Shown here: positions 17,079 to 28,965 of the stretch, in pieces | Numbering within the stretch: the stretch's first letter is position 1 | Layout: every line of letters starts with the position of its first letter | Source: an uncultured Oscillibacter sp. | GTDB taxonomy: Bacteria > Bacillota > Clostridia > Oscillospirales > Oscillospiraceae | NCBI GenBank assembly: GCA_902476875.1 | Contig: CABSFC010000025.1 | Span: forward strand, 1-29,024 | Length of the DNA stretch: 29,024 nucleotides | Direction of reading: 5' to 3' | Position numbers and translations under genes: made by a program | The notes under the pieces: model-generated | Database searches by the model: none | What the model was told of the DNA's origin: nothing | What the model saw: only the letters and a program-made list of their open reading frames with translations

Positions 17079-17480
17079 ATGGGATTTCCCTGGTTTTTGA
17101 AGCCCGACCCGCTGCTGCACAAGGAGCTGCTGGACGCCCAGGAGGCGCTGGCCCAGTCCGCCGGCAATTCCTCCGCCGCCGACCGGAAGCAGGACCGGCA
17201 GATCCAAGCGCTGGAACAGCGGGTGGCGGAGCTGGAGGCGCAGCTGCTGGCCCTGGAGTCGTTTTTGTCGGAGCAGGGCATCCTGCCGCCCGCGGAGGAG
17301 CCCGCCCCCGCGACGCCCGCGCCGTCCGCCCCCGGACAGCTGCTGGAGGACGGCTCCGCGCGCTTCCCCGCCCGGACGGAGCGGACCGTCGCCTGTCCCC
17401 GGTGCGGCAAGTGCCAGCTGGGCAATCGGGACCTCTGTATCGCCTGCGGGACGCCTTTTCAGTATGAAAATGATGCGTAA
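17079..17480 (+). CDS. Small coiled-coil zinc-ribbon protein, unknown function
   Basis: Not recognised. The 133 residues consist of a short hydrophobic start (MGFPWFLKP), a predicted coiled coil (about 37-68, rich in Leu, Glu and Gln), a Pro/Ala-rich linker (about 70-95) and a C-terminal zinc ribbon with Cys106-x2-Cys109 and Cys120-x2-Cys123. AGAAGG lies upstream of the ATG. It ends just before a strong terminator. It may be co-transcribed with the metal transporter 70 bases upstream, though a weak GC stem lies between. Confidence 0.8.
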   Translation: MGFPWFLKPDPLLHKELLDAQEALAQSAGNSSAADRKQDRQIQALEQRVAELEAQLLALESFLSEQGILPPAEEPAPATPAPSAPGQLLEDGSARFPARTERTVACPRCGKCQLGNRDLCIACGTPFQYENDA

Positions 17481-17483
17481 CAG

Positions 17484-17520
17484 CGTGGGAAATGCGGTTG
17501 CCGCATTTCCCACGTTTTTT
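17484..17520 (+). terminator. Rho-independent terminator
   Basis: A perfect 14-bp stem, CGTGGGAAATGCGG (17484-17497) with CCGCATTTCCCACG (17501-17514), a 3-base loop and six T's (17515-17520). It begins four bases after the stop at 17480. The rest of the gap up to 17687 holds only small stems such as ACGCCG/CGGCGT (17551-17567) and no clear promoter. Confidence 0.95.
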
Positions 17521-17687
17521 GATGCGGACAGATCAATCCCGGTAATAGGTACGCCGCAACACGGCGTAAACTTTCCACCCCGCCTGCCAGGGCGGCTATG
17601 CCGCCTCTCCTGATAATGATGATGCCCAGTCATAATTCCCCTGTTTCCGGGCAACCTATGGAAAATCCATCAAGCGAGGTGGCTTCC

Positions 17688-18704
17688 ATGAACGAAAAAC
17701 GTCTCGGCAAACGGACCATCGCCCTGGCCCATCCCCCTTCCGTCATCTCTTTCGCCAATATCGGCAGCAAGTTCGAGGCCCAGGGCCCCCTGGGCAAGTA
17801 CTTCGACGAAGTGAACGAGGACTCCTTCTTCGGTGAAAAGACCTGGGAGAAGGCGGAGTCCACCATGCAGAAGAAGGTCCTCCAGCGGGCCCTGGACCAG
17901 GCAAACCTGAAGTCCCAGGACCTGGACTATATCTTCGCCGGGGACCTGCTGAACCAGTGCATCGGCTCCTCCTTCGGCCTGCGGGACTTCAATATCCCCT
18001 TCTACGGCCTGTACGGCGCCTGCTCCACCATGGGCGAGTCCCTGTCCCTGGCGTCCCTCATCATCGACGGCGGCTACGCCGACAGGGCCGCCGCCATCAC
18101 CAGCTCCCACTTCTGCACCGCCGAGCGGCAGTACCGCATGCCCGTGCCCTACGGCAGCCAGCGGACCCCCACCGCCCAGTGGACCGCCACCGCCTCCGGT
18201 TGCACCATTCTGGCCAGCGACGGCCCCGGCCCCTATATCACCCACGTCACCTGCGGCAAGATCGTGGATAAGGGCATCACCGACTCCAACAACATGGGCG
18301 CGGCCATGGCCCCCGCCGCCTACGACACCCTCTCCGCCTTCTTCCGGGATACCGGCACGAAGCCCGGAGACTATGACCTGGTCATCACCGGCGATCTGGG
18401 GGAGCTGGGCCACGCCATCGTCCGGGACTTCTTCTCCCGGGACGGCGTGGAGCTGGGAGAGAACTTCCAGGACTGCGGGCTGCTGCTCTACGACCGCAAG
18501 CAGCAGGACATGCACGCCGGCGCCTCCGGCTGCGGCTGCTCCGCCTCGGTGCTGAACGGGTACCTTCTGACCGAGATGCGCCGGGGCAAGTGGAAGCGCA
18601 TCGTCTTCGCCCCCACCGGGGCGCTGCTGTCCCCCACCTCCAGCTTCCAGGGGGAGTCCGTGCCCGGCATCTGCCACGCGGTCTGTATCTCCGCGGAGAA
18701 ATAG
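17688..18704 (+). CDS. spoVAD: Stage V sporulation protein AD
   Basis: Component of the SpoVA system that moves dipicolinic acid into the developing spore; SpoVAD itself binds dipicolinic acid and has a thiolase-like fold. The 338 residues match the family length and include the typical segments FAGDLLNQCIGSSFGLR, YGLYGACSTMGESLS with Cys112, and GDLGELGHAI. The start at 17688 has GAGGTGG upstream; an in-frame ATG at 17658 lacks a ribosome site. It stands alone here: spoVAC and spoVAE, its usual partners, are not on either side. I found no convincing sigma-G promoter. It shows that the organism belongs to a spore-forming lineage. Confidence 0.94.
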   Translation: MNEKRLGKRTIALAHPPSVISFANIGSKFEAQGPLGKYFDEVNEDSFFGEKTWEKAESTMQKKVLQRALDQANLKSQDLDYIFAGDLLNQCIGSSFGLRDFNIPFYGLYGACSTMGESLSLASLIIDGGYADRAAAITSSHFCTAERQYRMPVPYGSQRTPTAQWTATASGCTILASDGPGPYITHVTCGKIVDKGITDSNNMGAAMAPAAYDTLSAFFRDTGTKPGDYDLVITGDLGELGHAIVRDFFSRDGVELGENFQDCGLLLYDRKQQDMHAGASGCGCSASVLNGYLLTEMRRGKWKRIVFAPTGALLSPTSSFQGESVPGICHAVCISAEK

Positions 18705-18800
18705 TGTGCGCCCCAGGAGCACACTCGTGCGCCGTATGGAAATTGCACAAACCTTTTTTCCCGGGGAGCGCCGCTTTTAGAGAAGTTCCCGAAATCTCTC

Positions 18801-18848
18801 AAAAATCCGGCCTGTCAGCGTCAAAATCGTTGACAGGCCGGGTTTTTT
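18801..18848 (+). terminator. Terminator of spoVAD, possibly bidirectional
   Basis: CCGGCCTGTCA (18807-18817) pairs perfectly with TGACAGGCCGG (18831-18841), followed by GTTTTTT (18842-18848). An A-run (18801-18805) flanks the left side, so the minus strand also has a T-run. It lies about 100 bases after the spoVAD stop. The -35 box of the next promoter is inside its right arm. Confidence 0.85.
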
Positions 18849-18859
18849 ACTCGTATAAT
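18830..18859 (+). promoter_or_regulatory. Strong sigma-A promoter of glnA
   Basis: A perfect TTGACA (18830-18835) and a perfect TATAAT (18854-18859) with an 18-base spacer. The -35 box lies in the right arm of the spoVAD terminator. Transcription would start near 18866, giving a leader of about 115 bases. Confidence 0.85.
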
Positions 18860-18871
18860 CCATAAAAGAGA

Positions 18872-18918
18872 GAGCAAGGGCGCCCCCTCTTAGGTTGCCC
18901 GCGCTCATTTTTTATTTT
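18872..18918 (+). promoter_or_regulatory. Terminator-like hairpin in the glnA leader (candidate attenuator)
   Basis: GAGC (18872-18875) and GGGC (18878-18881) pair with GCCC (18897-18900) and GCTC (18903-18906), with a 2-by-2 internal loop, followed by a T-rich run (18908-18918, broken by one A). It lies a few bases after the predicted start and before glnA, so it could stop transcription early. It contains GCAAGGGCGCC (18874-18884), also present in the amt leader. AAGAG just upstream could pair with CTCTT in the loop as a competing fold. Confidence 0.6.
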
Positions 18919-18980
18919 CCCGGATGTTTCCACATTAAAGTGATAAATTGCAGGCTTCCAAGCCGAAAGGAGACTGTTGC

Positions 18981-20312
18981 ATGGGCAGATACACCAGGGA
19001 GGACATCATCCGGCTGGTACGGGACGAGGATATCCAGTTTATCCGGATGCAGTTCACCGATATCTTCGGCCAGTTGAAAAACGTGGCCATCACCGCCTCC
19101 CAGATCGAGCGGGCGGTGAACAACGAGATCATGATGGACGGCAGCTCCATCGAGGGCTTCGTCCGCATCGAGGAGTCCGACCAGTACCTGTGGCCGGACC
19201 TGGACACCTTCGCCATCCTGCCCTGGCGGCCCCAGTACGGCAAGGTGGCCCGGCTGATCTGCGAGGTCCACAACCCCGACGGCACCCCCTTTGTGGGCGA
19301 CCCCCGGAACGTGCTGAAACGGGCCCTGAAACGCGCGGAGAACATGGGCTACACCTTCAACGCCGGACCGGAACTGGAATTTTTCCTGTTCCAGACCGAT
19401 GAGGACGGCAGGCCCACCACGAAGACCAGCGACGAGGCGGGCTACTTCGACCTGGGCCCCCTGGACCACGGCGAGAGCACCCGACGGGAGATCTGCCTGT
19501 CTCTGGAGGAGATGGGCTTTGAGATCGAGGCCAGCCACCACGAGGTGGCCGCCGGCCAGCATGAGATCGACTTCAAGTACGCCGACGCCCTGAAAGCCGC
19601 CGACAACATCATGACCTTCAAGCTGGCGGTGAAGACCCTGGCCCAGAAGAACGGCCTCCACGCCACCTTTATGCCCAAGCCCGTCTACGGTGCCGCCGGC
19701 AGCGGTATGCACATCAACATGTCCCTGTTCCGGAACGGCCAGAACGTCTTCTTCGACGAGAGCGCTCCCAGCCAGCTCTCCCCCCTGGCCTATCAGTTCA
19801 TCGCGGGCCTGCTGGCCCACGTCCGGGGCTTCTGCGCCCTGACCAACCCCCTGGTGAACTCCTACAAGCGGCTGGTGCCGGGGTATGAGGCCCCCTGCCA
19901 CCTGGCCTGGTCCTCCTCCAACCGCTCCGCCCTCATCCGCATCCCGGCTCCCCGGGGCCAGGGCACCCGGGTGGAGCTGCGGAGCCCGGACCCCTCCTGC
20001 AACCCCTATCTGGTGTTCGCGGCGTGTCTGACCGCCGGGCTGGAGGGCATCGAAAAGGGCCTGACGCCCCCGCCGGAGGTGCCGGAGAACATCAACGCCA
20101 TGACGCCGGAGGCCCGGGCCGCCCACGGCATCGAGAGCCTGCCCGGCACGCTGGAGGCCGCCATCCGCGCCATGGAGGCGGACCGGCTGGTGCTGGACGC
20201 CCTGGGCCCCCACGTCTCCGCCCAGTACATCAACGGCAAGCTGCGGGAGTGGGAGGGGTACCGCACCCAGGTCTCCCAGTGGGAGCTGGACCGATATCTG
20301 GTGACGTACTGA
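18981..20312 (+). CDS. glnA: Glutamine synthetase type I (alpha)
   Basis: Makes glutamine from glutamate, ammonium and ATP. The 443 residues match the short GSI-alpha form, without the insertion and adenylylation tyrosine of GSI-beta. Motifs include MDGSSIEGF, GPELEFFLF, AGQHEIDFKY, SGMHINMSL and RGQGTRVELRSPDPS. Arg62 (GFVRIEE) is present at exactly the position used for glutamine feedback inhibition in GSI-alpha. The start at 18981 has AAAGGAG 8 bases upstream; 11 extra upstream codons lack one. It is followed after 60 bases by the ANTAR regulator and then gltBD and amt. Confidence 0.97.
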   Translation: MGRYTREDIIRLVRDEDIQFIRMQFTDIFGQLKNVAITASQIERAVNNEIMMDGSSIEGFVRIEESDQYLWPDLDTFAILPWRPQYGKVARLICEVHNPDGTPFVGDPRNVLKRALKRAENMGYTFNAGPELEFFLFQTDEDGRPTTKTSDEAGYFDLGPLDHGESTRREICLSLEEMGFEIEASHHEVAAGQHEIDFKYADALKAADNIMTFKLAVKTLAQKNGLHATFMPKPVYGAAGSGMHINMSLFRNGQNVFFDESAPSQLSPLAYQFIAGLLAHVRGFCALTNPLVNSYKRLVPGYEAPCHLAWSSSNRSALIRIPAPRGQGTRVELRSPDPSCNPYLVFAACLTAGLEGIEKGLTPPPEVPENINAMTPEARAAHGIESLPGTLEAAIRAMEADRLVLDALGPHVSAQYINGKLREWEGYRTQVSQWELDRYLVTY

Positions 20313-20323
20313 CGCGGCCATCC

Positions 20324-20340
20324 GGGCGGAGCGTCCGCCC
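20324..20340 (+). other. Hairpin between glnA and the ANTAR gene
   Basis: GGGCGGA (20324-20330) and TCCGCCC (20334-20340) pair perfectly around GCG. There is no T-run, so glnA transcription probably continues into the ANTAR gene, with partial pausing or 3' protection. Confidence 0.5.
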
Positions 20341-20372
20341 CGCTGTGATGACCTGACGAGAGGAGGGGAGCC

Positions 20373-20909
20373 ATGGACAGGATCGTCGTCGCTTTTGCCA
20401 ATGAGGAGGCCCAGCGCCGCATCCTGCGCCTGCTGGAGTCCGAGGGCTATTCCCCCGCGGCCCGCTGCGCCGCCGGGGCGGAGGCCGTCCGCACTGTCCG
20501 CAAGCTGGGCAGCGCCATCGTGGTCTGCGGCTTCAAGCTGCGGGACATGACGGCGACGGACCTTGCCGCCGATCTCCGGCAGACCGCCGTGCTGCTGGCG
20601 GTGTCCGCCCCCGTGAACCTGGAGTTCTGTGAGGGTGAAAACCTTTACAAGCTGCCCACTCCCGTCCGCCGCTCCGACTTTTTCGCGACGCTGGACCTGC
20701 TGCGTCAGTTTGAGGAAAAGCACCTCCACCACCCGCCGCCCAAGCGCCGGGAGGCGGACCAGCAGCTGATCCAAAAGGCCAAGGAGCTGCTGATGGACGT
20801 GAACCGCATGACGGAAAACGAAGCCCACCGCTTTTTGCAGAAGCGCAGCATGGACGCGGGGCTGAAAATGGTGGAGACGGCGCAGCTGATCATCGACTCG
20901 TACCGGTAA
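20373..20909 (+). CDS. ANTAR-domain RNA-binding regulator with a degenerate receiver domain
   Basis: ANTAR proteins (AmiR, NasR/NasT, EutV) bind leader RNA and prevent termination. The 178 residues have a receiver-like domain (1-115), a short Pro/basic linker (120-128) and an ANTAR three-helix domain (about 129-178, KAKELLMDVNRMTENEAHRFLQ). The receiver is unusual: the phosphorylated Asp is missing (the strand reads AIVVCGFKL) and the acidic pocket is FANEE, while Lys93 remains. It is therefore probably not controlled by a histidine kinase and may sense a ligand or protein partner (inference). AGGAGGGG precedes the ATG. Its position between glnA and gltB points to nitrogen control. Confidence 0.9.
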   Translation: MDRIVVAFANEEAQRRILRLLESEGYSPAARCAAGAEAVRTVRKLGSAIVVCGFKLRDMTATDLAADLRQTAVLLAVSAPVNLEFCEGENLYKLPTPVRRSDFFATLDLLRQFEEKHLHHPPPKRREADQQLIQKAKELLMDVNRMTENEAHRFLQKRSMDAGLKMVETAQLIIDSYR

Positions 20910-20913
20910 ACCA

Positions 20914-21015
20914 AATGGACAGTGTATCGCCGTCAGGCGTGTCTGTTCTGTTATCAGTCGTCTCTCCACCCGGCGTTCAGGAGAGAGCGCTCTCAGGAGC
21001 GCCCAACTGTCCATT
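20914..21015. repeat. Inverted repeat and stacked hairpins before gltB
   Basis: AATGGACAGT (20914-20923) and ACTGTCCATT (21006-21015) are perfect inverted repeats enclosing two adjacent hairpins: TCTCTCC/GGAGAGA (20961-20967/20980-20986) and GCGCTC/GAGCGC (20987-20992/20997-21002). No T-run follows and I find no convincing promoter up to 21057, so gltB may be read from glnA. The whole has the look of a small non-coding element or a leader structure. Confidence 0.5.
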
Positions 21016-21057
21016 GTCAATTTTCAATTATCAATTCGAAGAATCGGAGTGACCTAT

Positions 21058-25590
<4,533 letters not shown>

Positions 25591-25608
25591 GAGAGGAGGA
25601 CGAATACG

Positions 25609-27012
25609 ATGGGAAAGACCACTGGATTTTTGGAATATGTCCGCAAGGACGACCCCACCCGGCCCCCGGAAGAGCGGGTGGGCGACTGGAACGAGTTCCA
25701 TCTCGCCCTCCCCGACGCCGCCCGGGCCCAGCAGGGCGGCCGCTGCATGAACTGCGGCGTGCCCTACTGCCAAACCGGCATGCTGTGGGAGGGAACGACC
25801 TTCGGCTGCCCCCTGCACAACCTGATCCCCGAGTGGAACGACATGATCTTCGCGGGCAACCGCTCCCACGCCCTGACCCGCCTGCTGAAAACCAACAACT
25901 TCCCGGAGTTCACCGGCCGGGTGTGCCCCGCCCCCTGTGAGCGCGCCTGCATCTGCGGCATCTACGGCAGTCCCGTCACCGTCCGGGACAACGAGCTTTG
26001 CATCATCGAGGAGGCTTTCGCCTCCAAGGCCATCCGGCGCCGCCGCCCGCCCCAGTGGTCGGGCAGGAAGGTGTGCGTCGTCGGCTCCGGCCCGGCGGGG
26101 CTGGCGGTGGCGGACCAGCTGACCCACCGGGGCCACTCCGTCACCGTGGTGGAGAAGGACGAGCGGCCCGGCGGCCTGCTGACCTACGGTATCCCCAACA
26201 TGAAGCTGCCGAAGGACATCGTGCGGCGCCGCGTCGACCTGATGACCGACGAGGGCGTCAGCTTCGTCTGCGGCGTGGACGCGGCGGACCCCAGGACCGC
26301 CCAGCGCCTGCTGGCGGAATATGACGCGGTGGTCCTGTGCTGCGGCGCGGGCAAGCCCCGCCCCCTGGGGCTGGACACCGCCGGCGTCTCCGGCGTCTAC
26401 TACGGCACGGAGTACCTGAAATCCGCCGTGGAGCGCCACAGCTTCGGCAAAAAGGAGACCGCCGTTCCCACCGCCGAAGGCCGGGACGTGGTGATCATCG
26501 GAACCGGCGACACCGCCAGCGACTGCGTGGCCACCGCCCTGCGGCAGGGCTGCGCCGCCGTCACCCAGCTGGTGCGCCGCCCCCGGGCGGACTACCTGGA
26601 CAAGACCGGCGCTCTCCCTCTGGATTACGCCCACGAGGAGGCCGTGGCCGTCACCGGTTCGGACCCCCGCCGCTTCGGCGTCCAGCTCCAGTCCCTGGTG
26701 ACGGACGAAAACGGCAATCTCACCGCCGTGGTCACCACGGAGGGCGACACCCTGCCCTGCTCCCTGCTGATCGCCGCCACCGGCTTTGCCGGGTGCCGGG
26801 AAGACGTGTGCGCCGCTTTCGGCGTGGAGGCGGACAGGACCGTCCGCACCCGGGCGGGCAGCTTTGCCACCAGCGTGGAGAAGGTCTTTGCCGCCGGCGA
26901 CATGCGCCGGGGCCAGTCCCTGGTGGTGTGGGCCATCGCCGAGGGCCGCGCCGCCGCCGCGGAGGTGGACGAGTACCTCATTGGGTACACGAACCTGGTG
27001 CGGACGATGTAA
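25609..27012 (+). CDS. gltD: Glutamate synthase (NADPH) small subunit
   Basis: Passes electrons from NADPH through FAD and iron-sulfur clusters to GltB. The 467 residues have N-terminal cysteines for two [4Fe-4S] clusters (Cys46, Cys49, Cys54, Cys67 and Cys106, Cys110, Cys114, Cys116), an FAD motif VVGSGPAG (158-164) and an NADPH motif IIGTGDTA (297-303). Length and layout are normal. GAGGAGG lies upstream of the ATG. It forms an operon with gltB. Confidence 0.97.
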   Translation: MGKTTGFLEYVRKDDPTRPPEERVGDWNEFHLALPDAARAQQGGRCMNCGVPYCQTGMLWEGTTFGCPLHNLIPEWNDMIFAGNRSHALTRLLKTNNFPEFTGRVCPAPCERACICGIYGSPVTVRDNELCIIEEAFASKAIRRRRPPQWSGRKVCVVGSGPAGLAVADQLTHRGHSVTVVEKDERPGGLLTYGIPNMKLPKDIVRRRVDLMTDEGVSFVCGVDAADPRTAQRLLAEYDAVVLCCGAGKPRPLGLDTAGVSGVYYGTEYLKSAVERHSFGKKETAVPTAEGRDVVIIGTGDTASDCVATALRQGCAAVTQLVRRPRADYLDKTGALPLDYAHEEAVAVTGSDPRRFGVQLQSLVTDENGNLTAVVTTEGDTLPCSLLIAATGFAGCREDVCAAFGVEADRTVRTRAGSFATSVEKVFAAGDMRRGQSLVVWAIAEGRAAAAEVDEYLIGYTNLVRTM

Positions 27013-27023
27013 AACGATTGACA

Positions 27024-27083
27024 ATGGTCCGCTGACGATATGCTTTGGACCATGGACGGTATGCCGGCGTACCGTCCATGGTC
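27024..27083 (+). terminator. Competing hairpins after gltD
   Basis: GACCATGGACGGTA (27048-27061) pairs perfectly with TACCGTCCATGGTC (27070-27083). ATGGTCC (27024-27030) can instead pair with GGACCAT (27047-27053), which would break the first stem. What follows is AATTTATATAAAT, not a true T-run, so termination strength is uncertain. The sequence ATTGACAATGG at 27017-27027 also occurs inverted before gltB. Confidence 0.5.
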
Positions 27084-27146
27084 AATTTATATAAATACCG
27101 GAGAACTTTTTTGACAAATTCGCGAAAGACTTGGCAATTCCGCCCA

Positions 27147-27176
27147 TTGACGTGGTATGACCTCCCGTGGTAAAGT
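27147..27176 (+). promoter_or_regulatory. Candidate promoter of amt
   Basis: TTGACG (27147-27152), an 18-base spacer and TAAAGT (27171-27176), about 83 bases before amt. A better -35 (TTGACA, 27111-27116) exists but has no matching -10 box. The boxes are only moderately good, so an activator may be needed. Confidence 0.45.
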
Positions 27177-27183
27177 CTTACCA
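27168..27183. promoter_or_regulatory. Palindrome over the amt -10 region
   Basis: TGGTAA (27168-27173) and TTACCA (27178-27183) are perfect inverted repeats with a 4-base centre, covering the candidate -10 box and start site. It could be a repressor operator, or an RNA stem if transcription starts further upstream. Confidence 0.45.
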
Positions 27184-27186
27184 TCG

Positions 27187-27239
27187 AAAAGGCAAGGGCG
27201 CCTGAGAGAGAACCTCTCCGGCGCCCTTGCCTTTTCTTT
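27187..27239 (+). promoter_or_regulatory. Terminator-like hairpin in the amt leader (candidate attenuator)
   Basis: AAAAGGCAAGGGCGCC (27187-27202) pairs perfectly with GGCGCCCTTGCCTTTT (27220-27235), and the T-rich TTTTCTTT (27232-27239) follows. The 17-base loop can form an inner GAGAG/CTCTC stem. It lies 20 bases before amt and a few bases after the candidate promoter, so it would block amt unless read through. It shares GCAAGGGCGCC with the glnA leader. Confidence 0.75.
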
Positions 27240-27258
27240 ACAAAGAGGAGGGAAATTT

Positions 27259-28965
27259 ATGTATTCATCCGTCAACACCATTTGGGTCCTGTTGGGAGCG
27301 GCCCTGGTCTTCCTGATGCAGGCGGGCTTCGCCATGTGTGAGGCGGGCTTCACCCGGGCCAAGAACACCGGCAACATCCTGATGAAAAACCTGATGGACT
27401 TCTGTATCGGCACCCCCACCTACTGGATCCTGGGCTTCGGGCTGATGTTCGCGGGCTCCGGCGCCATCATCGGCGGCCTGGATCCCTTCGTCCGGGGCGA
27501 CTACACCGCCATCCTGCCGGAGGGCGTGCCCCTGTTCGCCTACCTGATCTTCCAGACCGTGTTCTGCGCCACCTCCGCCACCATCGTCTCCGGCTCCATG
27601 GCGGAGCGCACCAAGTTCATCTCCTACTGCATCTACTCCTTCTGCATCTCCGCTTTCATCTATCCCATCTCCGGCCACTGGATCTGGGGCGGCGGCTGGC
27701 TGGCCCAGATGGGCTTCCATGACTTCGCCGGCTCCACCGCCGTGCACATGGTGGGCGGCATCTGCGCCTGCATCGGCGCCGCCATCCTGGGCCCCCGCAT
27801 CGGCAAATACGACAAGGACGGCAAGCCCCGGGCCATTCTGGGCCACAACCTGTCTCTGGGCGCTCTGGGCGTGTTCATTCTGTGGTTCTGCTGGTTCGGC
27901 TTCAACGGCGCCTCCACCGTCAGCATGACGGGGGACGACACCATGGTCTCCGCCGGCCTCATCTTCGTCAACACCAACATGGCCGCCGCCGTGGCCAGCT
28001 GCGTCACCATGATCTACACCTGGCTGCGCTATAAGAAGCCCGACGTGGGCATGACCCTCAACGCCGCCCTGGCGGGCCTGGTGGCCATCACCGCCGGATG
28101 CGACGCGGTGTCCGTGGCCGGTTCCGCCGTCATCGGCATCGTGGCGGGCCTGCTGCTGCCCATCTCCGTCAACTTCTTCGACTCCGTGCTGAAGATCGAC
28201 GACCCCGTCGGCGCCATCTCCGTCCACGGCGTGTGCGGCGCGGTGGGCACCATTCTCACCGGTCTGCTGTCCACCTCCGAGGGCCTGCTCTATGGCTATG
28301 GTCCCCATTTCCTGCTGGTCCAGTGCGTCGGCGTTCTGGCCACCGCCGTGTGGGCCGCTGTGATGATCACCATCGTCTTCCAGATCCTGAAGCATACCAT
28401 CGGCCTCCGCGTCTCCGCCGAGGAGGAGCTGAAGGGCCTGGACATCACCGAGCACGGCCTGCCCTCCGCCTATGGCGGCTTCGCCTTCGTCTATGACGAC
28501 ACCCCCGACGGCCTGGAGGTCCCGGCAGGCGGCGTTCCCGTGCAGGCGGCCGTCCCCGTGGAGGTGGCTCCCTCCGCCGTGGACCCCGCGCCTGTGGGCG
28601 GCGTGAAGATGACCAAGGTGGACATCCTCTGCAAGATGGAGCGGTTCGACGCGCTGAAGCGGGCCATGTTCGACATCGGCATCACCGGCATGACCGCCAT
28701 CAACGTCATGGGCTGCGGCGAGCAGCGGGGCAAGACCGAGGGCTTCTTCCGTGGCGCCAAGGTGGAGGCCACCATGCTGCCCAGCATCCAGGTCTCCATC
28801 GTGGTCAGCAAGGTCCCGGTCTCCACGGTGGTGAACACCGCCCGGAAGGTGCTGTACACCGGCGCCATTGGCGACGGCAAGATCTTCGTCTACAACGTGG
28901 AAAACGTCATCAAGGTCCGCACCGGCGAGCAGGGTTACGACGCCCTGCAGGACGACGCGGTTTGA
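27259..28965 (+). CDS. amt: Ammonium transporter fused to a PII (GlnB/GlnK) domain
   Basis: Imports ammonium and carries its own PII regulator. Of the 568 residues, 1-410 are an Amt channel with about 11 membrane helices and the twin histidines His163 (STAVHMVGG) and His323 (SVHGVCGAVG). A Pro/Val/Ala-rich linker (about 420-450) leads to a PII domain (451-568) with QRGKTEGFFRGA in the T-loop and GDGKIFVYNVENVIKVRTGE near the end. The tyrosine uridylylated in enteric PII is replaced by Val502, so that control is absent. GAGGAGGG precedes the ATG at 27259; the upstream open frame runs through the leader hairpin. No terminator is visible after it in the 59 bases left. Confidence 0.95.
   Translation: MYSSVNTIWVLLGAALVFLMQAGFAMCEAGFTRAKNTGNILMKNLMDFCIGTPTYWILGFGLMFAGSGAIIGGLDPFVRGDYTAILPEGVPLFAYLIFQTVFCATSATIVSGSMAERTKFISYCIYSFCISAFIYPISGHWIWGGGWLAQMGFHDFAGSTAVHMVGGICACIGAAILGPRIGKYDKDGKPRAILGHNLSLGALGVFILWFCWFGFNGASTVSMTGDDTMVSAGLIFVNTNMAAAVASCVTMIYTWLRYKKPDVGMTLNAALAGLVAITAGCDAVSVAGSAVIGIVAGLLLPISVNFFDSVLKIDDPVGAISVHGVCGAVGTILTGLLSTSEGLLYGYGPHFLLVQCVGVLATAVWAAVMITIVFQILKHTIGLRVSAEEELKGLDITEHGLPSAYGGFAFVYDDTPDGLEVPAGGVPVQAAVPVEVAPSAVDPAPVGGVKMTKVDILCKMERFDALKRAMFDIGITGMTAINVMGCGEQRGKTEGFFRGAKVEATMLPSIQVSIVVSKVPVSTVVNTARKVLYTGAIGDGKIFVYNVENVIKVRTGEQGYDALQDDAV

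Noticed and set aside
17611..17637. Sigma-G promoter of spoVAD (TGATAA...CATAATT)
   Set aside because: The boxes are partial matches and their spacing (14 bases) is too short.
18866..18980. Classical ANTAR dual hexaloop hairpins in the glnA leader
   Set aside because: I looked for two stems with six-base loops carrying A at position 1 and G at position 4 and did not find a clear pair; only the terminator-like hairpin is reported.
20981..21002. Rho-independent terminator after the ANTAR gene
   Set aside because: The stems are good but no T-run follows on the plus strand; they are reported as hairpins only.
27111..27140. TTGACA at 27111 as the amt -35 box
   Set aside because: No acceptable -10 box occurs 16-18 bases downstream (sequence there reads GGCAATTC), so the pair at 27147/27171 is preferred, with low confidence.
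27131..27150. Sigma-54 promoter before amt (TTGGCA...TTGA)
   Set aside because: The spacing between the GG and the expected GC does not fit the -24/-12 pattern, and no sigma-54 activator is nearby.
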